This document shows positions 9,395 to 18,555 of a DNA stretch of 64,000 nucleotides, piece by piece. Under the pieces are notes generated by a model. That model was not told where the DNA came from. It searched no databases and worked only from the letters and a program-made list of their open reading frames with translations. The position numbers and the translations under genes are program-made. Positions within the stretch are counted from its first letter, which is position 1. Each line of letters begins with the position of its first letter. The stretch is from Richelia sinica FACHB-800 (GTDB taxonomy: Bacteria; Cyanobacteriota; Cyanobacteriia; Cyanobacteriales; Nostocaceae): positions 62,001 through 126,000 of the forward strand of contig NZ_JACJTT010000008.1 of the NCBI RefSeq assembly GCF_014698825.1, read 5' to 3'.

Positions 9395-10693
9395 ATGATT
9401 CGATTGCCAAAATTCAAACAATTTATAATTTGGGTATTACTGGGCTTATTCAGTAGCTGGATTGTAAGTTGTAGCACTAGTAATGTTGACTCGAATTCCA
9501 AACAAACATCTGCCACAGGTGCAAATATTGAGTTTTGGACGATGCAACTGCAACCTCAATTTACCAACTACTTCCAAAGCTTAATTACCACCTTTGAGTC
9601 ACAGAACCCAAGTATCAAAGTTAAATGGGTTGATGTGCCTTGGACAGCCATGGAGAACAAGATTTTAACAGCTGTCTCCGCAAAAACGCCACCGGATGTG
9701 GTAAATCTCAATCCAGATTTTGCGTCTCAGTTAGCGGGTCGAAATGCTTGGTTAGATTTGGATGGAAAAGTCTCTGAACAGGTTCGTTCCTCCTACTTAC
9801 CTAATATTTGGAAAGCCAGTACCCTGAATGGTAAAAGTTTTGGCATTCCCTGGTATCTCACAACGAGACTAACTATTTATAACACTGATTTATTGAAACA
9901 AGCAGGTATCACTAAACCACCGGCCACTTACGCAGAATTGGCGCAAGTGGCACAACAAATCAAAGATAAAACAGGCAAATATGCTTTTTTTGCCACCTTT
10001 GTGCCTCAAGACTCTGGTGAGGTGTTGGAGTCTTTTGTGCAAATGGGTGTCACCTTAGTTGATGGTGAGGGAAAAGCAGCATTTAACACTCCTCAAGGGA
10101 AGGCTGCTTTCCAATACTGGGTAGATTTGTATAAAAAAGGGTTACTGCCGAAGGAAGTGCTAACACAAGGACATCGCCAAGCAATAGATTTATACCAAGC
10201 TGGAGAGACAGCTTTTTTAGCTTCTGGGCCAGAGTTTCTCAAGACTATTGCTAATAATGCACCTAAAGTGGCTCAAGCTTCAGCGATCGCACCCCAACTC
10301 ACAGGAGACACAGGGAAGAAAAATGTGGCAGTGATGAATGTTGTTATTCCTCGTGAAAGCAAAAATCCTGATGCTGCCTTGAAATTTGCTTTGTTTTTAA
10401 CCAATGACGAAAATCAACTAGCTTTTGCCAAAGCAGCAAATGTATTGCCATCAACCACTAAAGCTTTGTCCGATAGCTACTTTAAGGATGTACCTGCAAC
10501 TGCCACAACGGTGGAAAAGGCTAGGGTAATTAGTGCCCAACAACTACAGCAAGCGGAAATATTAAAACCCAGCTTGAAAGATTTAAAACTGCTGCAAAAG
10601 GCGATTTACGAAAATTTACAAGCGGCTATGTTGGGTGAAAAAACAGTAGATAAAGCCGTAGAAGATGCTGCCCAACAATGGAATAATCGTTAG
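9395..10693 (+). CDS. Extracellular solute-binding lipoprotein (family 1, sugar ABC type)
   Basis: This looks like the periplasmic binding component of a carbohydrate ABC importer. The 432-residue product has a lipoprotein signal (about 1-26, with a cysteine in WIVSCSTS) and a family 1 binding fold beginning IEFWTMQLQPQFTNYF and TPPDVVNLNPDFASQL. The later SKNPDAALKFALFLTND segment is typical of the UgpB/MalE group. The permease and ATPase genes are not adjacent: folC follows on the opposite strand and pil genes precede it. It is therefore an orphan that must work with a transporter encoded elsewhere. The ligand cannot be read from the sequence. Confidence 0.85.
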   Translation: MIRLPKFKQFIIWVLLGLFSSWIVSCSTSNVDSNSKQTSATGANIEFWTMQLQPQFTNYFQSLITTFESQNPSIKVKWVDVPWTAMENKILTAVSAKTPPDVVNLNPDFASQLAGRNAWLDLDGKVSEQVRSSYLPNIWKASTLNGKSFGIPWYLTTRLTIYNTDLLKQAGITKPPATYAELAQVAQQIKDKTGKYAFFATFVPQDSGEVLESFVQMGVTLVDGEGKAAFNTPQGKAAFQYWVDLYKKGLLPKEVLTQGHRQAIDLYQAGETAFLASGPEFLKTIANNAPKVAQASAIAPQLTGDTGKKNVAVMNVVIPRESKNPDAALKFALFLTNDENQLAFAKAANVLPSTTKALSDSYFKDVPATATTVEKARVISAQQLQQAEILKPSLKDLKLLQKAIYENLQAAMLGEKTVDKAVEDAAQQWNNR

Positions 10694-10739
10694 GGGCATT
10701 TCACCAAAATGATCTGATGGGCTGCTAATTCGTTGAAGA

Positions 10740-10758
10740 GGTAGGCATCTTGCCTACC
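10740..10758. repeat. Short palindrome GGTAGGC-ATCTT-GCCTACC
   Basis: A perfect 7-base-pair inverted repeat with a 5-base loop lies 47 bases after the solute-binding gene. It resembles a short interspersed palindrome common in Nostoc spacers. It could terminate transcription but has no T-run after it. Confidence 0.55.
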
Positions 10759-10792
10759 CCACAAAAATTAATGAAAATTTGGTGAAAATCAA

Positions 10793-10823
10793 TGTAGAAA
10801 CGCGCCATCGTCACGTCTCTACA
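10793..10823. repeat. Imperfect palindrome TGTAGAAACG...CGTCTCTACA
   Basis: Ten-base arms with one mismatch enclose 11 bases. The form TGTAGAGACG is, from general knowledge, a frequent dispersed palindrome in filamentous cyanobacteria. It lies between the convergent solute-binding gene and folC. Confidence 0.5.
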
Positions 10824-10889
10824 AGGGTGTCAAAACACACGCATTAGTGAGCATCAGATGTATATTCAATATCTGTTATTTGCTAGTTG

Positions 10890-12194
10890 CTAACGGGAAT
10901 TGACTTGACCCAAAAAATGACCCAGTAAGTAAAGGGAACCACAAAGAACCACTAGGTTATTTTCCTTAGCAAAGGCAGCATCTAAAGCTGAAAATACATC
11001 TCCATAGGTGCTGCACAGGCTGAGTTGAGGGCAAATTTCATTTGCTAAATCAGCTAAATCATGAGTAGCAGCGGAATTACTATCGGGGACTGGAACTAAA
11101 TATAATTGATCACCTGGTTGCAATAAGGCTTGAAAAATATCACCATGGTCTTTTGTGGCTAACATTCCCATCACCCAGGTCACGTAAGGAGAAGGAGAAG
11201 CAGCTATTAAACCATTGACATAATCACGTAAAACTGTTGCTGCGGCTGGGTTATGTGCGCCATCAATTAATAACTTATGTTCTTGCCACATCAACCATTG
11301 CATTCTTCCTGGCCATTTGGTTTTAGCCATGCCATTGATGATGGCTGATTCAGGAATTTGCCAACCTTTGTGCTGTAATACTTCAATTGTGGCTAAAGCT
11401 AAGGCAGAATTAGTTAATTGAATTTGACCCTGTAAGGGTAATGGATATTGAATTGATGGGAAATTTGCTGATTTATCAATATCTGCCGAAGAAAGATAAA
11501 AATTTTTTTGATATTCTGCCCATCCTGGTTGGATAGGATGAGACGGCTGAGGGGTGATGAGAGGAGATTGTAATTCCAAAACACGCGATCGCACTACTTT
11601 TTCTGCTGCTGGTGGCAATGGCCCTAATACCGCAGGACATCCAGGTTTGAGAATTCCCGCTTTTTCACCCGCAATATCAGCTACAGTCGGCCCTAATTGT
11701 TGCCAATGTTCCCGACTAATGGAAGTAATGACCGTCACCAAGGGTTGAGAACAAACATTAGTAGCATCTAACCTGCCCCCCAGTCCCACTTCCATCACTG
11801 CTATATCTACTTGCTGTTGAGCAAAATATAGCCATGCAGCCGCAGTAATAACTTCAAATTGAGTCGGTGATTCTTCCTTAGGGTCAATGGCATCTTGAAT
11901 TTGTAGTATTATTTGACACAACTCATCAGCAACTATTGGCTGTTCATTAATGCAGATGCGTTCTGTCCAATCTATTAAATGGGGAGAAATGTAACGCCCT
12001 GTGCGATAACCTGCCTCAGTGAGAATAGAGGAAAGATAAGCACAGACAGAACCTTTCCCATTCGTACCCGCCACGTGAATCACAGGAATTTTTTCATGGG
12101 GGTTGCCGAGGTGAGCTAGGAGTTGAAAATTCCTCTCAAGTCCTAGCTTGACACCAAAATGTTGAAAGGGTTGGAGTAAGGAATCGATATTCAC
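10890..12194 (-). CDS. folC: Folylpolyglutamate synthase / dihydrofolate synthase
   Basis: FolC adds glutamate to dihydropteroate and to reduced folates, making and retaining folate in the cytoplasm. The 434-residue product is of usual length. It has the Mur-ligase-type ATP-binding loop HVAGTNGKGSVCAYL (about 40-54), the folate-loop region GRYISPHL, VGLGGRLDATNV (about 139-150) and the second-domain motif LLIDGAHNPAA (about 309-319). It is transcribed towards the solute-binding gene. psbY lies 98 bases upstream on the same strand but is probably a separate unit. Confidence 0.93.
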   Translation of the reverse strand: MNIDSLLQPFQHFGVKLGLERNFQLLAHLGNPHEKIPVIHVAGTNGKGSVCAYLSSILTEAGYRTGRYISPHLIDWTERICINEQPIVADELCQIILQIQDAIDPKEESPTQFEVITAAAWLYFAQQQVDIAVMEVGLGGRLDATNVCSQPLVTVITSISREHWQQLGPTVADIAGEKAGILKPGCPAVLGPLPPAAEKVVRSRVLELQSPLITPQPSHPIQPGWAEYQKNFYLSSADIDKSANFPSIQYPLPLQGQIQLTNSALALATIEVLQHKGWQIPESAIINGMAKTKWPGRMQWLMWQEHKLLIDGAHNPAAATVLRDYVNGLIAASPSPYVTWVMGMLATKDHGDIFQALLQPGDQLYLVPVPDSNSAATHDLADLANEICPQLSLCSTYGDVFSALDAAFAKENNLVVLCGSLYLLGHFLGQVNSR

Positions 12195-12292
12195 AAAAAG
12201 TAAGTGATAGTAGGGAATTGGTAATTGGCAGCGGGTAATTTTAATAACAATATTACCCAGCCACCAATGCCCAATACCAATTCAAGCCGAGT

Positions 12293-12418
12293 TTAAGCTT
12301 CTTTGTTCAAGAAATTTTGAACTTGTCTTAAAGCAGCAGCGCCAATATTAAACACAGCCCAACCAGCAGCAACAGCGATGGGTGCTAAAACAATCACTAC
12401 ACGAAAATCGATGTCCAT
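12293..12418 (-). CDS. psbY: Photosystem II protein PsbY
   Basis: PsbY is a peripheral single-span subunit of photosystem II near cytochrome b559. The 41-residue product begins [20 protein letters not shown] and ends in a basic/polar tail [12 protein letters not shown]. One membrane span covers about residues 5-25. The start MDIDFRV and length agree with PsbY of filamentous cyanobacteria. No ribosome binding site is obvious. It stands alone between folC and the histidine phosphatase gene. The gene is easily missed because of its size. Confidence 0.88.
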   Translation of the reverse strand: MDIDFRVVIVLAPIAVAAGWAVFNIGAAALRQVQNFLNKEA

Positions 12419-12600
12419 ATCTAGAAACCTTCTGTTAAGTAAAAATTAAAGTTTTGTCAACAGTTCTCAATTTTTATTTTTAGCCGAAGTGGGCAATTTT
12501 TCCAAATTCAATTGTAAAGAATCATGAATATCAATCAACGGGAATGGGGAATATTGTGGTTGATTGACTTTTTTGGTTGATTACTCTGTCCTGCCGTGAC

Positions 12601-12650
12601 ATTCTCGTTATGGAGAATGATGGTAATTTGGGCGTTGCCCAAACTCTTTT
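12601..12650 (+). promoter_or_regulatory. Two consecutive hairpins in the leader of the histidine phosphatase gene
   Basis: ATTCTC-GTTATG-GAGAAT (12601-12618) is followed by TTTGGGC-GTT-GCCCAAA (12627-12643) and a short T-rich run ending at 12650. The second hairpin looks like a terminator and stands only 22 bases before the ATG at 12672. It could attenuate the gene or stop transcription from upstream. Confidence 0.45.
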
Positions 12651-12671
12651 ATCCCAATTGCCATATCAGCT

Positions 12672-13310
12672 ATGACACTCAATTTATATTTACTGCGTCA
12701 TGGAGAAACTACTTTTAGTCAAAGTGGTAATTTCTGCGGTGCAACCGATGCGGAGTTGACATCCGAAGGGATACAGATGGCACAGAGTTTTGCCGATGTT
12801 TATAAGAAATTGCAGTGGGAAGCAGTTTATGTTAGCCCGATGAAGCGCACAATTGCAACTGCCAAGCCATTTTGTGATGCTATCGGTCTGGAAATGCAGT
12901 TGCGTGACGGACTCAGAGAAGGTAGTTACGGCGAATGGGAAACTAAGAGTAAATCCTTCGCCCAAGAGAATTACGCCGAAAACTACGTAAAATGGTTAAC
13001 AGAACCTGCTTGGAATGCCCCCATCGGCGGAGAAACAGCGGTAGATATTGCTAACCGTTCGATGCCTGTAATTGCGGAAATTCAAGAAAAACATCCCCAA
13101 GGTAATGTTTTAGTAGTTTCCCATAAGGCCACGATTCGCATTTTGTTGTGCAGTTTACTGGGAATTGATTTAGGACGCTATCGCTATCGGGTAAATATTT
13201 TGGTTGCGTCGGTCAGTATGCTCAAATTTGACGTTAATGGCCCTTTGTTAGAAATATTAGGCGATCGCCATCATATACCCGATCATCTTCGCTCTCGTCC
13301 AGGAACATAA
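12672..13310 (+). CDS. Histidine phosphatase family protein (phosphoglycerate-mutase-like)
   Basis: A cytoplasmic enzyme of the histidine phosphatase superfamily. The 212-residue product carries the catalytic LLRHGE motif (about 7-12, His phosphoacceptor), the acid residue in LREGSYGEWE (about 81-90) and the second histidine in VVSHKATIR (about 151-159). The family includes cofactor-dependent phosphoglycerate mutases and phosphatases such as phosphoserine phosphatase (PspA). The length and lack of a mutase-specific insert favour a phosphatase. The substrate is not deducible. Confidence 0.85.
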   Translation: MTLNLYLLRHGETTFSQSGNFCGATDAELTSEGIQMAQSFADVYKKLQWEAVYVSPMKRTIATAKPFCDAIGLEMQLRDGLREGSYGEWETKSKSFAQENYAENYVKWLTEPAWNAPIGGETAVDIANRSMPVIAEIQEKHPQGNVLVVSHKATIRILLCSLLGIDLGRYRYRVNILVASVSMLKFDVNGPLLEILGDRHHIPDHLRSRPGT

Positions 13311-13343
13311 GAAAAAGCTAAAATTTTTAATTTTTAATTAGTA

Positions 13344-13877
13344 TCACCTGTCATCTACTCTAAAACCTAGATCAGTTCCCTTGCCAGCATGAACAAGGGC
13401 GAGTTTTTGATATTTTTTGGCGTGTTCTATCAGGTCTGCGGCTTCAGTTTCCGTCACTTGACGAACTACTTTCCCAGGCAGGCCAACTACCAAAGAAAAA
13501 GGCGGTACATCTTTCGTTACAACTGCCCCTGCACCAATAATACTGCCTGTTCCGACTCTCACTCCATCTAAAATTGTTGCACCGATGCCAATTAAACTGC
13601 CTCTTTCTATGTAGGCTGAATGTACCACAGCCCGATGGCCGACAGTGACATGATCTTCTAGAATTGTGGGCAGACCAGGGTCGCCATGTAAAATGGCTCC
13701 ATCTTGAATGTTTGTAGATTCGCCGATTTCAATGCGTTCTACATCTCCTCTGACCACTGCGCCATACCAGATGCTGACTCCGGCTGCTATTTTAACGGAA
13801 CCAACAACGACCGCGTTAGAGGCGATAAAGGCGGCTGGTGAAAAATCAGGAGATGTCCAGTAAGAAGAGGTAGACAC
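13344..13877 (-). CDS. Gamma-carbonic-anhydrase-like hexapeptide protein
   Basis: A trimeric left-handed beta-helix protein of the gamma-carbonic-anhydrase/YrdA group. The product (177 residues from the chosen GTG) has hexapeptide repeats from about residue 15 to 140. It keeps the three metal-type histidines, one in AILHGD and two in [10 protein letters not shown]. The frame is open to an ATG at 13955, but those extra 26 residues do not look like the family, which starts close to [16 protein letters not shown]. It is short compared with CcmM and lacks RbcS-like repeats, so it is not the carboxysome protein. Enzyme activity is unproven. Confidence 0.82.
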   Translation of the reverse strand: MSTSSYWTSPDFSPAAFIASNAVVVGSVKIAAGVSIWYGAVVRGDVERIEIGESTNIQDGAILHGDPGLPTILEDHVTVGHRAVVHSAYIERGSLIGIGATILDGVRVGTGSIIGAGAVVTKDVPPFSLVVGLPGKVVRQVTETEAADLIEHAKKYQKLALVHAGKGTDLGFRVDDR

Positions 13878-14112
13878 GATAGAATATGGATATGGTACCC
13901 AGGAACACTGGAAAAACTCCAACCTTTGCGGCTGGTTGCAAAACCAGGATATCACGTGGTCTGACTTGTCTGTTCAGGCTATGGTGATAATTGTTCCCCC
14001 TGCAATTATGTTGCTGTGCGGTAGTGAACAAGTAACCTTAGGTAACAGAGCCGAAGTGTATTATTACATTTACTGGTGCTGGTGAAGACAAAACTATGTT
14101 TGTAACCACTTC

Positions 14113-14625
14113 ATGATGAATCCAGGCTTGCAGTACCCGATATTTGGCCCGGAAATACAGTGTCCTCACTGTCGCCAAACTATTCCTGCGCTCACATTGA
14201 CGGATACCTATCTCTGTCCGCGTCATGGTGCGTTTGAGGCAAATCCTGACACAGGAGAATTGATCCATCTACAATCTGGCCGTCACTGGCGTAGATGGAA
14301 TGGGGAATGGTATCGTCAACACACCCATCCTGATGGGATTCGATTTGAAATTCACGAGGCGCTAGATAAGCTGTATACTCAAGGCTATCGAGCCACCAAG
14401 GTAGTGATTGCGCGACGTTATCAGGAGCTAATGAGCGGTTATTTGGAGCGTAGTACGCCTTGGCGTTCGGGACAGCCGGAATCTACAGCAGCGCGTTTAT
14501 ATGGATTACCAGTAGAGTTCAGTCCTGATTCGACGGAGGAACCTTGCTGGGAAGTGATTAATTTTGATTTAGATAAGGAGCCTGGGGTGCCGATACGTTA
14601 CCCTTATTTCAGGTTATTTGAGTAG
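14113..14625 (+). CDS. Conserved cyanobacterial zinc-ribbon protein (TIGR02652-like)
   Basis: This is a cyanobacteria-restricted protein of unknown function that I recognise as the TIGR02652 type. The 170-residue product has CPHC (residues 17-20) and CPRHG (35-39), suggesting a small zinc site. A tryptophan-rich strand HWRRWNGEWYRQH (about 58-70) and a conserved C-terminal half without membrane spans follow. Translation may begin at the second Met (14116). It is divergent from the carbonic-anhydrase-like gene, with 235 bases between them. Confidence 0.75.
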   Translation: MMNPGLQYPIFGPEIQCPHCRQTIPALTLTDTYLCPRHGAFEANPDTGELIHLQSGRHWRRWNGEWYRQHTHPDGIRFEIHEALDKLYTQGYRATKVVIARRYQELMSGYLERSTPWRSGQPESTAARLYGLPVEFSPDSTEEPCWEVINFDLDKEPGVPIRYPYFRLFE

Positions 14626-14683
14626 GGTGATTAGTCATTGGTCATGGGCACGTGACTAATGACTAAGGACTCAGGAGTAAATC

Positions 14684-15127
14684 ATGCACCACGCTTCAAT
14701 TCGGACGGCGAATATTCATCGAGCGATCGCTTTCTATGAACAGTTAGGATTTACTGTATGCGATCACTTTACTACAGGTTACACTCTAGCCTGTTGGTTG
14801 GAAGGATTAGATAGCCGCATTGAACTAATCCAAATCCCCCAGCCTAAACCAGCCCCAGATGCCTTTGCTGATGAGCATTATGTAGGTTATTATCATCTTT
14901 CTTTTGATATCACTACCATTACTGCTGATTTATCTCTGTGGCTAAACAATTTAAAAGCTAGTTTTACCCAAGCCGCTACAACCCAACCAGAATTAATCCA
15001 ACCGCTGAAAATACTGTTAGAACCAACACAACAACAAATAGGCGATCGCATTTTGGAAGTAGCTTTTATTGCTGATACAGATGGCTTACCCTTGGAATTT
15101 ATTCGATTTTTACAGAAATTAGGTTAA
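14684..15127 (+). CDS. VOC/glyoxalase superfamily protein
   Basis: A 147-residue single-module vicinal-oxygen-chelate protein. It opens MHHASIRTANIHRAIAFYEQLGF, with the first metal-type histidine (His2 or His3), and has YYHLSFDI (about 70-77, second histidine) and DTDGLPLEFIRFL near the end. The family includes lactoylglutathione lyases, dioxygenases and resistance proteins. The specific reaction cannot be named. It lies 58 bases after the zinc-ribbon gene on the same strand and may be co-transcribed. Confidence 0.8.
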   Translation: MHHASIRTANIHRAIAFYEQLGFTVCDHFTTGYTLACWLEGLDSRIELIQIPQPKPAPDAFADEHYVGYYHLSFDITTITADLSLWLNNLKASFTQAATTQPELIQPLKILLEPTQQQIGDRILEVAFIADTDGLPLEFIRFLQKLG

Positions 15128-15148
15128 TTTTGCTACTATTATGATTAA

Positions 15149-15166
15149 TATACTCTCGCGAGTATA
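15149..15166. promoter_or_regulatory. Dyad TATACTC-TCGC-GAGTATA upstream of the M16 peptidase
   Basis: A perfect 7-base inverted repeat with a 4-base centre lies 96 bases before the peptidase start and just after the VOC gene. It overlaps a TATAAT-like sequence (GTATAAT). It could be an operator or a small hairpin; the sequence does not decide. Confidence 0.45.
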
Positions 15167-15261
15167 ATAACCTTTCATTGGAATTTACCAGGGTTTCCAG
15201 ACTTACAATCAAAAGCCAATTTATTTGTATGTAATAAAAATTACATACTAAGTAAATCTTT

Positions 15262-18066
15262 ATGTCTGTTTTTTCCAGAGTGCATCAACATCGGTTTTCA
15301 TTCATAGTGTTGAGTGTTTGGCTAATTGTCATGTTTTTGCTCAATCATGATTCTGCTGTTAGCTATAAACTCCCTCACTCAACTCAGGGTAATCATCAAG
15401 AATCTTTAGTATCTACAACTACTACCCAGAATAACAATGTACAGAAGACAGTGCTGGCTAATGGTCTGACAGTGCTGACCAAAGAAGTACATACTGCCCC
15501 TGTAGTATCAGTACAGGTATGGTATAAAGTCGGGTCACGAGATGAAGCAGTGGGGATCAACGGTATTACCCACCAGTTGGAACATATGATGTTCAAAGGG
15601 ACAAACAGCCGCCCCATTCAGTTTGGTAGGTTGTTTAATGCCTTAGGCAGTGACTCTAATGCTTTCACTTACTACGACCAAACGGCCTATTACAACACTG
15701 CGGAACGGGAAAAACTGCCAGCATTACTGGTCTTAGAAGCAGACAGAATGCAAAACTTACTCATTAATCGGGAAAAGTTAGAGAGTGAGAAACAGGTAGT
15801 TATTTCTGAGTTGCAAGGGTACGAAAATAACCCAGAATATCGCCTCAACCGGTCTGTGATGAGGGCTTTATTTCCCCAACATCCCTATGGCTTACCTGTA
15901 GGTGGAACTAAAGCTGATGTCAAAAAGTTCACCGTTGATCAAGTAAAAAAATATTATCAAGAATTTTACAGTCCAGATCGGGCTGTACTGGTGATAGTAG
16001 GTGACTTTCAAACTGCACCAACTTTAAATAGAGTGAGAGAAGTATTTGGGAAAATTGCTAATCATCATCATTCTTCCCCTGTCTCCACCGCTGCTGTACC
16101 TCAGGTTGCTACCTCTTCCTCGACTGTAGTCCTCAAAGAACCAGGGACAAATCCACTATTAGAAGTTGTCTATCCAGTTCCCAATATCAAGGAACCAGAT
16201 ATACCAGCTTTGAGTGTGATGGATTACATATTAAGTGCGGGTAAAAACTCTTATCTCTATCATCAATTAGTGGAATCTGGTTTAGCTAGTGATGTGACAG
16301 GAAGTTTGAGTAGTTTACGCGCAGGTGGATGGTACAATATTTCTGTCACACCAGGACTAAATCAAGATTTACAGAACATCGAAACAGGTTTGACGAGGGC
16401 GATCGCCCAACTGGCTCAAAAAGGTATAACATCAGACCAAGTAGAACGGGCAAAAACCCAAATTTTGGCATCGGTAATTTTAAATAGCCGAGACATCAAC
16501 AGCCAAGGAATGCAATTAGGTACTGATGAAACTACTACTGGTGATTACCTTTACACAGAACGCTATTTAGATGGCATTCGTCAGGTACAAGCAGCCGATG
16601 TCATCCAGGTAATCAACAAGTATTTAAAACCAGAAACAAGGGTTGTGGGTAGGTTTGAACCAACACAACCAGAATCTAAATCTGCGGACAAATCTACCCC
16701 TTCTCTCACCCAAGAAAAATTTGCTGGTGGTGCACCCCTAGTCCCGGCAGAAATGGTGAAATACTTGCCAAAGGTGGAAGAAAGTAATAGCCAATGGCAA
16801 CTGAACACACCGCAGCAATACACCTTTGCTAACGGTTTACGGTTGTTGTTATTACCAGATAAAAGCACCCCAACGGTCACTTTGAGAGGTTATATTAAAG
16901 CCGGGCCAGAGTTTGACCCCAAAAATAAAGGTGGACTAGCCGCATTGGTAGCAGATAACTTAATGAATGGTACGACCACCAAAGATATGCTTACCATTGC
17001 CAAAGCTTTGGAAGACCGGGGGGCTGATTTGGAATTTGCCGCCTATCGGGAAGGGGTGAGAATTAAAGGTGTGAGTTTAGCCTCAGATTTACCAGTGCTG
17101 TTAGAAACTTTAACGGATGTAGTTAAAAATAGCACTTTTCCTGGAAAGGAACTAGAATTATCTCGCCAGCAAGCTTTAACTTCTCTGTACTCAGAATTAG
17201 ATGACCCGGATAAAGTAGCAAATCGGACTTTTTTGCAATCAATTTATCCGCAAAAACATCCATTACATAACCTGCCCACAGAGGAAAGCATCAAGCAAAT
17301 ATCCCATGAGGATGTCCTAGACTTCAAACAAAAACATTACCGTCCAGATACAACGGTATTGGCTTTGGTAGGAGACTTTGATGTAGAAAAAGTGCGATCG
17401 CTGATTCAAGCACAGCTTGGTGACTGGCAAGTCCAAGGAAAGCCTCCAGACTTAACATATCCCACAGTTAACATGCCAGAGAAGGTAGTTAACCTCAACC
17501 CAGTTTTACCAGGGAAAGTCCAAGCCATCACCTATATGGGGTATACCGGGATTAAACGCCAAGATCCACGCTTCTATGCCGCCATGATTTTGAATCAAAT
17601 TTTGGGTGGTGATACCTTATCTAGTAGATTAGGAGCAGAAGTACGCGATCGCCAAGGATTAACCTATGGCATTTATAGCAATTTCCTAGCTAGCAAGAAT
17701 ACAGGCACATTTCTCATCGAGATGCAGACTAGTCCTGAGGATACCAGCAAAGCGATCGCTAGCACTCGCAAACTATTACAACAAATCCATCAACAAGGAG
17801 TTACCAACCTAGAAGTAGACCTAGCCAAACGTACCTTAATTAGCAATTACAATGTGTCTTTGGCTGATCCAGAACAACTCACACACAGAATTCTCATGAA
17901 TGAAGTGTATGGACTAGATGAAAAAGAATTGTTCTCCTTTAGTCAAAAAATCGAGCAAGTAACCCTGTCTCAAGTTAACCAAGCAGCACGGGAGTTACTC
18001 CATCCTGATAAAATTGTTGTAGTCACAGCAGGCCCACAAGTCGCAGAACTACAAAGCATCAGGTAA
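15262..18066 (+). CDS. M16 family zinc metallopeptidase, two tandem domains
   Basis: A large processing-protease-type enzyme with both M16 halves in one chain (934 residues). It has an N-terminal membrane anchor or signal (about 10-27) and a first catalytic domain with the inverted zinc motif HQLEH (in GITHQLEHMMFKGT, about 105-118). The downstream glutamate lies about 70 residues later. A second, inactive-type M16 domain (about 520-930) lacks HxxEH but keeps the RxxxGLTYGIYS-like segment. In many bacteria the two halves are separate genes. The substrates are unknown; the family degrades peptides or cleaves presequences. It is probably exported and works in the periplasm. Confidence 0.9.
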   Translation: MSVFSRVHQHRFSFIVLSVWLIVMFLLNHDSAVSYKLPHSTQGNHQESLVSTTTTQNNNVQKTVLANGLTVLTKEVHTAPVVSVQVWYKVGSRDEAVGINGITHQLEHMMFKGTNSRPIQFGRLFNALGSDSNAFTYYDQTAYYNTAEREKLPALLVLEADRMQNLLINREKLESEKQVVISELQGYENNPEYRLNRSVMRALFPQHPYGLPVGGTKADVKKFTVDQVKKYYQEFYSPDRAVLVIVGDFQTAPTLNRVREVFGKIANHHHSSPVSTAAVPQVATSSSTVVLKEPGTNPLLEVVYPVPNIKEPDIPALSVMDYILSAGKNSYLYHQLVESGLASDVTGSLSSLRAGGWYNISVTPGLNQDLQNIETGLTRAIAQLAQKGITSDQVERAKTQILASVILNSRDINSQGMQLGTDETTTGDYLYTERYLDGIRQVQAADVIQVINKYLKPETRVVGRFEPTQPESKSADKSTPSLTQEKFAGGAPLVPAEMVKYLPKVEESNSQWQLNTPQQYTFANGLRLLLLPDKSTPTVTLRGYIKAGPEFDPKNKGGLAALVADNLMNGTTTKDMLTIAKALEDRGADLEFAAYREGVRIKGVSLASDLPVLLETLTDVVKNSTFPGKELELSRQQALTSLYSELDDPDKVANRTFLQSIYPQKHPLHNLPTEESIKQISHEDVLDFKQKHYRPDTTVLALVGDFDVEKVRSLIQAQLGDWQVQGKPPDLTYPTVNMPEKVVNLNPVLPGKVQAITYMGYTGIKRQDPRFYAAMILNQILGGDTLSSRLGAEVRDRQGLTYGIYSNFLASKNTGTFLIEMQTSPEDTSKAIASTRKLLQQIHQQGVTNLEVDLAKRTLISNYNVSLADPEQLTHRILMNEVYGLDEKELFSFSQKIEQVTLSQVNQAARELLHPDKIVVVTAGPQVAELQSIR

Positions 18067-18073
18067 TAATTTA

Positions 18074-18120
18074 GGAGTCAGCCAATTTTGGATTTTAATT
18101 ACCGATTTTGGCTTGACTCC
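18074..18120 (+). terminator. Hairpin after the M16 peptidase gene
   Basis: GGAGTCAGCCAA (18074-18085) pairs with TTGGCTTGACTCC (18108-18120) with one bulged base. It lies 8 bases after the stop. No T-run follows, so it may protect the 3' end rather than terminate. Confidence 0.5.
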
Positions 18121-18347
18121 AACCATTGCAAACTATGGTTTGATCATCTTAAATTTCAACCATAAGCATCTAGGGTAGTAAGTTGTTGTGTGTTTAGTAA
18201 AAGTCAAAAACATCAATTATGTAGGTTGGCTTGACGCAAGGAAACCCAACATCATCAATAAATGATTTCGCTGAATTTATCTATCTTTTAAACTAGCCTA
18301 ATTTGTCTTAACTGAATATTATCGAAATTATATGACCTTTCAGCTTT

Positions 18348-18438
18348 AGGACTTATGCAAAATTCACCTATTTTCGTCATTGCAATTGCAGGGAAGCAAT
18401 CTAAAACTCATATTTTTCCTAGTCTATGTATAAGTCCT
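18348..18438. repeat. MITE-like element with inverted ends AGGACTTATGCA/TGTATAAGTCCT
   Basis: A 91-base non-coding segment is bounded by 12-base inverted ends with one mismatch. The AGGACTTA...TAAGTCCT ends resemble dispersed palindromic elements known from Nostoc. It is part of the 490-base spacer before the cupredoxin gene. The rest of that spacer holds nothing I recognise. Confidence 0.6.
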
Positions 18439-18555
18439 GAGTTTAAATCAAAAATTTATATTAAATGGAAATTACCAGCGTTTAATTTTTTAAAAACTTA
18501 AATTTAGCTATTGTTTAATCACAAAAAAATATTTATAATCACAGAGATACGAACC

